Source: Candidatus Rokuibacteriota bacterium (GTDB taxonomy: Bacteria; JAUVQV01). Taken from it: DNA of 12,552 nt. How positions within the stretch are numbered: position 1 is the first letter of the stretch; every line of letters starts with the position of its first letter. A program made the translations under genes and the position numbers. Shown one piece after another: positions 8,268-12,552 of the stretch. The notes under the pieces were generated by a model that saw only the letters and a program-made list of their open reading frames with translations, had not been told where the DNA came from and searched no databases. Location: positions 1-12,552 of the forward strand of contig JAUWCW010000025.1 of the NCBI GenBank assembly GCA_030609125.1, written 5' to 3'.

Positions 8268-8594
8268 CTAAAGGTTCTTGGAGATCATGTTGCTGATCTC
8301 CTGCTTGGAGTGGACGCCCACCATCTGCTCCTTGACGGCGCCGTCCTTGAAGAGGATAAGGGAAGGTATCCCGCGGATGCCGTAGTTGGTGGCGGTCCCG
8401 CGGTTCTCGTCCACGTTTAGCTTTCCGATCTTCACCTTGCCGGCGAACTCCGCACCCAGCTCCTCGAGCGTGGGGGCGATCATCTTGCAGGGAACGCACC
8501 AGGCCGCCCAGAAGTCGATTACCACCGGCACCGGCGATTTGAGGACTTCCTCCTCGAAGTTCTGGTCCGTTGCGATAAAGGTGTTTTCGGACAT
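8268..8594 (-). CDS. trxA: thioredoxin
   Basis: A 108-residue single-domain thioredoxin. It has the buried acid D27, the redox site WCVPC (C33 and C36) and the cis-proline P77 in GIRGIPSLILFKDG. It would reduce protein disulfides in the cytoplasm, recharged by thioredoxin reductase. The usual active site is WCGPC; Val in place of Gly is a modest change that can alter redox potential. I chose the ATG at 8594 because AGGAGG precedes it closely; upstream in-frame codons up to 8747 lie inside argB and give an Arg-rich nonsense extension. It sits 40 bases after argB and six before argD, an unusual position between two arginine genes. Confidence 0.95.
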   Translation of the reverse strand: MSENTFIATDQNFEEEVLKSPVPVVIDFWAAWCVPCKMIAPTLEELGAEFAGKVKIGKLNVDENRGTATNYGIRGIPSLILFKDGAVKEQMVGVHSKQEISNMISKNL

Positions 8595-8634
8595 GTGTTT
8601 CCTCCTTTGGAAAATGGTGCTGCCGCGGCAGCTT

Positions 8635-9552
8635 TCAGCTCTTTTTCTTCCTTTTTTCTGTCGGCGCCGGATCCAGCTGGATCTCCGTGCCGATCCCTTC
8701 CGCCGTGAACATCTCCAGGAGCACCGCGTGCTCCAGGCGCCCGTCAATGATGTGGGTCTGCCCCACGCCGCCCTCCAGCGCCCTCAGAGAGTGGGTCACC
8801 TTGGGGATCATCCCTTCCCGGATGACGCCCTCTTTCATCAACCGATTGGCCGCCGCCCTGCCGAGAAGGGGTATGAGCCCTCCCTTCCTGTCGAGAACTC
8901 CCTCGCTGTCTGTTAGATAGATGAGTTTGTGGGCCGAAAGGGAGCGGGCAATGTCGGCGGCAACCGCATCGGCGTTGATGTTGTAGGTCTCGTGGTCCGG
9001 TCCCACGCCCACGGGCGATATGACGGGAATGAAGCCCCCGGCCTTGAGGGTGTTGATGATTCCGGGGTTCACCTGAGTCACCTCCCCGACCAGGCCGATG
9101 TCGATGATCTCCGGCGCCTGGGACTCGGGGTTGACCTTGCGGAGCTTCTTCTTCCGGGCCCGCAGGAGAAAGGCGTCTTTCCCGGAGAGGCCCACGGCGA
9201 GTCCGCCCGCCCTCTGGACGTTGGTGACGATCTCCTTGTTCACCTTGCCCGCCAGGACCATCTCGACGATGTCCATTGTCTCCTCGTCGGTCACGCGGTG
9301 CCCGTCGACAAAACGGGCCTTCAGTCCCATCCGCCGCATGACCTCCCCGATCTGGGGCCCTCCCCCGTGGACGATGACGGGGCTGATCCCCAGGTATCTG
9401 AGGAAGACCACGTCCTCCGCGAAGAGAATCCTCAGCTCGGGACTGACCATTGCGTTGCCGCCGTACTTGATGACGACCGTGCTGCCCGAGAATTTCCTGA
9501 TATAGGGGAGGGTCTCGAAAAGAACCCTCACTTTTTCCATCTGCTTTTTCAT
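8635..9552 (-). CDS. argB: acetylglutamate kinase ArgB
   Basis: A 305-residue amino-acid kinase. Motifs are VIKYGGNAM (27-35), the oxyanion loop VHGGGPQI (61-68), FVDGHRVTDEET (81-92), the acetylglutamate-binding YNINADAVA (190-198), LTDSEGV (213-219) and K251 in MIPKV. It phosphorylates N-acetylglutamate, the second step of arginine synthesis. About 25 residues precede the first strand; such an N-terminal helix marks the hexameric, arginine-inhibited form found in Pseudomonas and Thermotoga and is absent from the E. coli enzyme, so feedback inhibition by arginine is likely. The C-terminus is a short Lys-rich tail. It is the first gene of the operon. The ATG at 9552 has no good Shine-Dalgarno at normal distance: a perfect 12-base palindrome fills that place. 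Confidence 0.94.
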   Translation of the reverse strand: MKKQMEKVRVLFETLPYIRKFSGSTVVIKYGGNAMVSPELRILFAEDVVFLRYLGISPVIVHGGGPQIGEVMRRMGLKARFVDGHRVTDEETMDIVEMVLAGKVNKEIVTNVQRAGGLAVGLSGKDAFLLRARKKKLRKVNPESQAPEIIDIGLVGEVTQVNPGIINTLKAGGFIPVISPVGVGPDHETYNINADAVAADIARSLSAHKLIYLTDSEGVLDRKGGLIPLLGRAAANRLMKEGVIREGMIPKVTHSLRALEGGVGQTHIIDGRLEHAVLLEMFTAEGIGTEIQLDPAPTEKRKKKS

Positions 9553-9564
9553 CGGGATATCCCG
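9553..9564. promoter_or_regulatory. 12-base palindrome at the argB ribosome-binding position
   Basis: CGGGATATCCCG is a perfect palindrome directly ahead of the argB start codon. It replaces a normal Shine-Dalgarno; the nearest purine run (AAGGGCGGG on the minus strand) overlaps its upstream edge and is distant. It may be a small operator or may affect translation, but a chance palindrome of this length is possible. Confidence 0.3.
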
Positions 9565-9582
9565 CCCTTGAAATTTCGCGTC

Positions 9583-9611
9583 ATTCTAGCACCCGCCGGT
9601 TCGGTCAGCAA
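9583..9611 (-). promoter_or_regulatory. sigma70-type promoter of the argB operon
   Basis: On the minus strand TTGCTG (9606-9611) is followed after 17 bases by TAGAAT (9583-9588), which is preceded by TGC as in extended -10 promoters. A transcript from here would have a leader of about 25 bases before argB and could read through all six genes to rnj. No terminator is seen between the genes. Confidence 0.6.
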
Positions 9612-9742
9612 CAGCCCTGCCGGCGGACGGGGTGTGAATGGCGCCCCCGCCGCGTTTTGTGTACTATGAATACCGACCGGATTTCTCAGGTTTATGCCCT
9701 GCACGAAGAGTTCGTGACCAGGAGCATGATGGAGGGGACGGG

Positions 9743-11341
9743 ATGCTCAGAGCCACGAAGGGGATTGCAGCTCGAGTCGGATTGGCGGCTTTCTGCCTGG
9801 CGGGCGCCCTCTCGGTGATGCCGCCGCTTCTGCAGGCGGAATCCATACCCCCCGACCTCGATCTCGACCGGGCGCCGGTTTTCGAGATTCTGGACGAGTC
9901 CGGCCCCAACCCTCACGACAGCTTCCCCTGTGGGCGGTGCCACGAAAAGTCCGACGTGACGTACGAAACGGCCCGCAGGTATGGGATCGAGATCCCCCTG
10001 ACGACCGAGGGCGACAGCTCCACCCTGCTCTGTGAGGAGTGCCATGGGGAGCAGCACCACTCCTTTCATCCCGTCAGCTTCCGGGTCGAGGAGAAGGCGG
10101 ATGAGATTGAAAAAACGGGGATTTTCCCATTGGAGACGATCGTCGAGGGCTTCGACAAGATCACCTGCATCAGCTGCCACGACGTGCATTTTCCGCACAC
10201 CCGCAACCGTCTTCTCAGGGGCTTTGCCGTGTCCACGGGCAGGACGGACGGGGCCTTTGCCTCCCGCCTGGATTTCTGCCGCGGCTGTCACGGCGAGGAG
10301 GTGAGGGAGATCTCCTCCCACTGGGAGACGGCCGCGGACCGAACATGCGACCTCTGCCACCTCGGCCTTCGTGAGCCCGGTCGGCCGGGGGGGCTGAAGA
10401 GGCGCCTCAACGAGAGCTGTGTGGTCTGCCACCCGCTGCCGCGGGGTCGGAGGCCCCACTTTTACAGCTACAACCCCTTTCCGGACTTTGGCCGCGACGA
10501 GCTCGAAGGCTACGGCCTGATCCTGGAGGAGGGCCGGTTCACCTGCAATACCTGCCACACCCACCATCGCCCGGAAGGCGCGGGGGAGTTCCTTCGTCCG
10601 GCGTTCGTCAACATCGTCTCCAAGTCCCTGCGGGTGGACCCCCACCGGACCACCCGCTTCTGCCGGAACTGTCACCCCATAACACCGCCCCCCGTGGGCA
10701 CCACCGGGGCCAACGCGCCCCTCTGGGAGGAGGACGCGACGAGACTCTGCCGCGGGTGCCACTCAAAAGAGGGCGCTTTGAAGATGTTTCACCCCCTCGC
10801 CGCCTCGCCGCCGGAGGGAATGGTCCCCGAGGGGTGGGCCCGGCGGAAGGACGGATCCCTGGGCTGTCAGACCTGCCATCTGGCGGGGCACGGCCCCCCC
10901 GATCCGGACAACGTGAAGATGCTCAAGGGCGGGGGGTACGAGCAGAGGAACGATATCTGTTTCCAGTGTCACGACCCGGGCGCCTACGCCGGGCGCAACA
11001 TCCATGCCGAGATCGTGGGTTTCAAGGGGTGCGAGTTCTGCCACGCCGTCAAGGGAAGAACCGCGCTGCGGCCCGAGGGAAGGGTGGGGGACCTGCTGGC
11101 GGAGCCCACGCTGCTCTGTCTGCTCTGCCACGATCCGCCCCCCCACCCGGCCGGGTTCAGCCACACCGTCAAGCCTGAAGATCGCAGCTTCGTGAGCCTG
11201 AACGAAGAGGCTACCCCCCTTTCTCTGGGGAAGATAACCTGCCACACCTGTCACGACTCCCATTCACCGTGGATTGAGGAGAAGTTTCTCCGGACCGCGG
11301 GAATGTCGGCGCCGGTCTGTCACAACTGCCACCCCTTTTAG
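9743..11341 (+). CDS. exported 15-haem c-type cytochrome
   Basis: A 532-residue protein with a cleavable signal peptide (charged start, hydrophobic 8-31, likely cleavage after LQA at 32) and 15 CXXCH motifs. These begin at C63, 97, 142, 179, 202, 226, 268, 307, 336, 375, 406, 430, 459, 500 and 526. No other membrane segment or lipobox is seen, so it should be soluble in the periplasm or exported further. One haem per about 33 mature residues, with extra histidines for bis-His ligation (for example DVHFPH, THHRP, DSHSP), suits an electron conduit or capacitor. Motif pairs resemble the doubled-CXXCH families, but I recognise no named protein. The ATG at 9743 follows GGAGGGG and precedes the signal peptide; an upstream in-frame ATG at 9638 adds 35 unsuitable residues. 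It is divergent from argB. Confidence 0.88.
   Translation: MLRATKGIAARVGLAAFCLAGALSVMPPLLQAESIPPDLDLDRAPVFEILDESGPNPHDSFPCGRCHEKSDVTYETARRYGIEIPLTTEGDSSTLLCEECHGEQHHSFHPVSFRVEEKADEIEKTGIFPLETIVEGFDKITCISCHDVHFPHTRNRLLRGFAVSTGRTDGAFASRLDFCRGCHGEEVREISSHWETAADRTCDLCHLGLREPGRPGGLKRRLNESCVVCHPLPRGRRPHFYSYNPFPDFGRDELEGYGLILEEGRFTCNTCHTHHRPEGAGEFLRPAFVNIVSKSLRVDPHRTTRFCRNCHPITPPPVGTTGANAPLWEEDATRLCRGCHSKEGALKMFHPLAASPPEGMVPEGWARRKDGSLGCQTCHLAGHGPPDPDNVKMLKGGGYEQRNDICFQCHDPGAYAGRNIHAEIVGFKGCEFCHAVKGRTALRPEGRVGDLLAEPTLLCLLCHDPPPHPAGFSHTVKPEDRSFVSLNEEATPLSLGKITCHTCHDSHSPWIEEKFLRTAGMSAPVCHNCHPF
10031..11332 (+). repeat. tandem duplication of a seven-haem module within the cytochrome
   Basis: Haems 2-8 (C97, 142, 179, 202, 226, 268, 307) and haems 9-15 (C336, 375, 406, 430, 459, 500, 526) match one to one with offsets of 239, 233, 227, 228, 233, 232 and 219 residues. 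Each half has the order long pair, short pair, long pair, single haem. Long pairs end in a CXXCH about 40 residues after the first and are followed by an LLR, FLR or MLK sequence; each half ends in CxNCHP. Haem 1 lies outside the duplication. Confidence 0.7.
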
Positions 11342-11351
11342 ACGAAGAAAA

Positions 11352-11374
11352 GGGCTGCGGGAGACCCGCAGCCC
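11352..11374. terminator. bidirectional hairpin terminator between convergent genes
   Basis: GGGCTGCGGG (11352-11361) and CCCGCAGCCC (11365-11374) form a perfect ten-pair stem around a three-base loop, 10 bases after the cytochrome stop codon. On the minus strand it is followed by TTTTCTT, a proper U-tract for the convergent small gene. On the plus strand only GGGTTTG follows, so termination of the cytochrome transcript may be weaker. Confidence 0.85.
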
Positions 11375-11397
11375 GGGTTTGTGAAAGCCTGTTGGCG

Positions 11398-11706
11398 TCA
11401 GTGTTTGCGCGCGGAGCCGCAGAGAAAGATGTACTGACCCCCCTCGAGATCGACCCGCACGTCCGCTCCCCGGCTGGCGCCGCTCTTTTCCCAGCTTACG
11501 ACCTGCCCCTCGCTGAAGCCGATCTCGGGACTGGAGCGCCTGGAGCGCCTGTCGTACCAGGCCACAACGGTCATGGCGTCAGGCAGCAGGCCCTTGGCCC
11601 GGGCGGCGGCTCCAGTGGCGATCTCGTAGGCTTCCTCGAAAGCCAACTCTCCGTAAGCCATATCTACCGATATTTTTTTCATCGTTCCACCCCGTGCATC
11701 ATCCAT
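11398..11706 (-). CDS. small conserved-type protein, possibly AF1514/DUF5619 family
   Basis: A 102-residue soluble protein with no signal peptide, membrane segment or cysteine pair. The core from KKISVDMAY through ELAFEEAYEIA (about 20-30), VVAWYDR (47-53) and a final YIFL strand recalls the small uncharacterised AF1514 (DUF5619) family; this is from memory and uncertain. No function is known. The ATG at 11706 has AGGAGA at good distance; an internal ATG at 11682, where relatives may begin, has only GGGGTGG. The gene ends at a terminator shared with the 15-haem cytochrome and appears to be transcribed alone. Confidence 0.6.
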   Translation of the reverse strand: MDDARGGTMKKISVDMAYGELAFEEAYEIATGAAARAKGLLPDAMTVVAWYDRRSRRSSPEIGFSEGQVVSWEKSGASRGADVRVDLEGGQYIFLCGSARKH

Positions 11707-11780
11707 AATCTCTCTCCTGCGTTCCTATCTATGATGATGGGGGATGCGAGGGGGTTCAGATGAGAAAAGGACCTCCTGGT

Positions 11781-11812
11781 TTGACGGGCTGTCACGCTTG
11801 AGGCAATATTAT
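11781..11812 (+). promoter_or_regulatory. possible promoter of the tRNA gene
   Basis: TTGACG (11781-11786) lies ahead of TATTAT (11807-11812), with a long spacing of 20 bases; a 17-base spacing would use the poorer CAATAT (11804-11809). The tRNA begins 25 bases after the -10. Position is right, spacing is not ideal. Confidence 0.35.
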
Positions 11813-11836
11813 GAACTCTCAGACCGGACTCAGAGC

Positions 11837-11912
11837 GCGCCCGTAGCTCAGCGGATAGAGCACTGCGCTCCGGACGCAGGTGTCGCAGGTTCGATTCCTG
11901 CCGGGCGCGCCA
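11837..11912 (+). tRNA. tRNA-Arg (anticodon CCG)
   Basis: The cloverleaf is complete. The acceptor stem GCGCCCG (11837-11843) pairs with CGGGCGC (11902-11908), the D stem is GCTC/GAGC, the anticodon stem CTGCG/CGCAG encloses the loop CTCCGGA, and the T stem GCAGG/CCTGC encloses TTCGATT. The anticodon is CCG at 11870-11872, reading the CGG arginine codon. The discriminator is G at 11909 and the CCA end is encoded (11910-11912). It appears to be a single tRNA gene. Confidence 0.97.
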
Positions 11913-11922
11913 ATTGTTTCTT

Positions 11923-11966
11923 TTGGTAAATTCCCTGGTAAAGATCCGTTACCAGAAGTTTACCAA
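11923..11966. repeat. nested inverted repeat directly 3' of the tRNA-Arg gene
   Basis: Outer arms TTGGTAAA (11923-11930) and TTTACCAA (11959-11966) enclose inner arms CTGGTAA (11935-11941) and TTACCAG (11949-11955) around a seven-base centre AGATCCG. The motif TGGTAA thus occurs four times, twice in each direction, starting ten bases after the tRNA CCA. No T-run follows on the plus strand, so it is a poor intrinsic terminator. Two inverted arms around a 7-base centre next to a tRNA 3' end resemble tyrosine-recombinase core sites, but no integrase gene is in the window. Confidence 0.6.
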
Positions 11967-12139
11967 CCGGGCCTGCCCCATAAAGTTTTTCCCCACCCCG
12001 AAAAATCAGCCTTGTGAAGAAGTTGCATTGATCCTGGGAAAAGAAAAAGCAATGATGCGAAACCAGTTTTCAGAAAGAAGCCAGGAATTCGAGCATCGGT
12101 CGTTGTATAGTATTGTGACCTTATGTCAGGCGAACGCAT

Positions 12140-12472
12140 ATGAGCCGAGCAAAAAAACGGAGAGAGGCTCTACCGGCCGAGAGATGTGAAACCGTGCGGC
12201 AGGAGATCCGCACTTTCCTGGGGGGTTCACCCGCCACGACCAGGGAGATCTCTCAGGCAGTGCGCGCCTCTGAGAAAGAGGTCCTCGAACACCTGGAGCA
12301 CTTGGAAAAGTCGCTATCCGGCAAGGGGAGCAAGTTCATGGTCTCGCCTGCAGAGTGCGAGAAGTGCGGGTTTGTTTTCCAGAAAAGGAAGCGGCTCAAG
12401 AAGCCTGGTCGCTGCCCCCTCTGCCGCAGCACGGCCGTCTGCGAACCTCTCTTTTCAGTTCGGCAGCATTGA
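12140..12472 (+). CDS. small winged-helix transcriptional regulator with C-terminal zinc ribbon
   Basis: A 110-residue protein. A basic start (SRAKKRRE) leads into a winged-helix-like domain (about 17-60: a helix ending RTFLGGS, then TTREISQAVRASEKEVLEHLEHLEKSL, the usual recognition-helix layout). A zinc ribbon follows with C73, C76 (CEKCGF), C92 and C95 (CPLC). The arrangement fits the predicted regulators with an HTH fused to a Zn-ribbon (COG3357), known in archaea and some bacteria; targets are unknown. The ATG at 12140 has a weak ribosome-binding site, and a TATAGT about 30 bases upstream may be a -10 box. The DNA before it (11967-12139) holds no supported gene. The 80 bases after it show nothing recognisable. 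Confidence 0.75.
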   Translation: MSRAKKRREALPAERCETVRQEIRTFLGGSPATTREISQAVRASEKEVLEHLEHLEKSLSGKGSKFMVSPAECEKCGFVFQKRKRLKKPGRCPLCRSTAVCEPLFSVRQH

Positions 12473-12552
12473 GGAGCTTCTTTCACGCAGAACTGTGATC
12501 AAATTATGCTGGCAAACTGCGGGTCCCCTCGCCGGGTGATTTACTCTGTCCT

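Noticed and set aside
8595-8747. 51-residue N-terminal extension of thioredoxin
   Set aside because: It lies within argB in another frame, is Arg/Ser-rich nonsense, and AGGAGG marks the ATG at 8594.
9638-9742. Upstream in-frame start adding 35 residues to the 15-haem cytochrome
   Set aside because: The extension would bury the signal peptide, and the ATG at 9743 has a strong GGAGGGG site.
9692-10762. 356-codon minus-strand frame opposite the 15-haem cytochrome
   Set aside because: Shadow of a gene with a signal peptide and regular CXXCH motifs; no credible domain.
11744-11929. 61-codon plus-strand frame over the tRNA gene
   Set aside because: It is the familiar false translation of a tRNA (APVAQRIEH...AGSIPAGR).
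11914-12189. 91-codon plus-strand frame between the tRNA and the regulator gene
   Set aside because: Runs through the inverted repeat, has no ribosome-binding site or family features, and overlaps the start of the regulator in another frame.

Overview
The window looks like a chromosomal segment of a GC-rich anaerobic, cytochrome-rich bacterium, most likely a member of the former Deltaproteobacteria (Desulfobacterota or Desulfuromonadales type). This is inferred from two multiheme c-type cytochromes, one of the NapC/NirT inner-membrane type and one exported with 15 haems, and from the pairing of RNase J with a proteobacterial-style pdxA-rsmA gene pair. No gene here fixes the species.

Layout from left to right. 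(1) 1-1692: a minus-strand inner-membrane hexahaem cytochrome of the NapC/NirT (ImcH-like) family, with a clear sigma70-type promoter about 80 bases upstream and an inverted repeat abutting the -35 box. (2) 1693-3267: an intergenic islet that looks more AT-rich by eye. It carries a hairpin, a 38-base near-copy of part of the rnj gene, and a complete VapC-type toxin / Phd-YefM-type antitoxin operon whose promoter contains a 9+9 base palindrome. A small plus-strand FmdB-type zinc-ribbon gene follows at 3268-3432. (3) 3520-9552: a tight minus-strand housekeeping operon read in the order argB, trxA, argD, pdxA, rsmA, rnj. Gaps run from a 4-base overlap to about 50 bases, and there is a good promoter upstream of argB. 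It links arginine synthesis, thioredoxin, vitamin B6 synthesis, 16S rRNA dimethylation and mRNA/rRNA processing. (4) 9743-11341: a divergent plus-strand gene for a secreted 532-residue cytochrome with 15 CXXCH motifs. (5) 11352-11706: a bidirectional hairpin terminator and a small convergent gene of uncertain family. (6) 11837-12552: tRNA-Arg(CCG) with encoded CCA, a nested inverted repeat directly 3' of it, and a small winged-helix plus zinc-ribbon regulator.

The two cytochromes could belong to one electron path: quinol oxidation at the inner membrane by the NapC/NirT protein, then periplasmic or extracellular transfer through the 15-haem protein. They are about 8 kb apart with a housekeeping operon between them, so this link is inference only.

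The best candidates for something new are the 15-haem cytochrome, whose haem spacing reveals a tandem duplication of a seven-haem module, the short rnj-derived block next to a hairpin upstream of the membrane cytochrome, and the nested TGGTAA inverted repeat at the 3' end of the tRNA gene, which resembles a recombinase core site.
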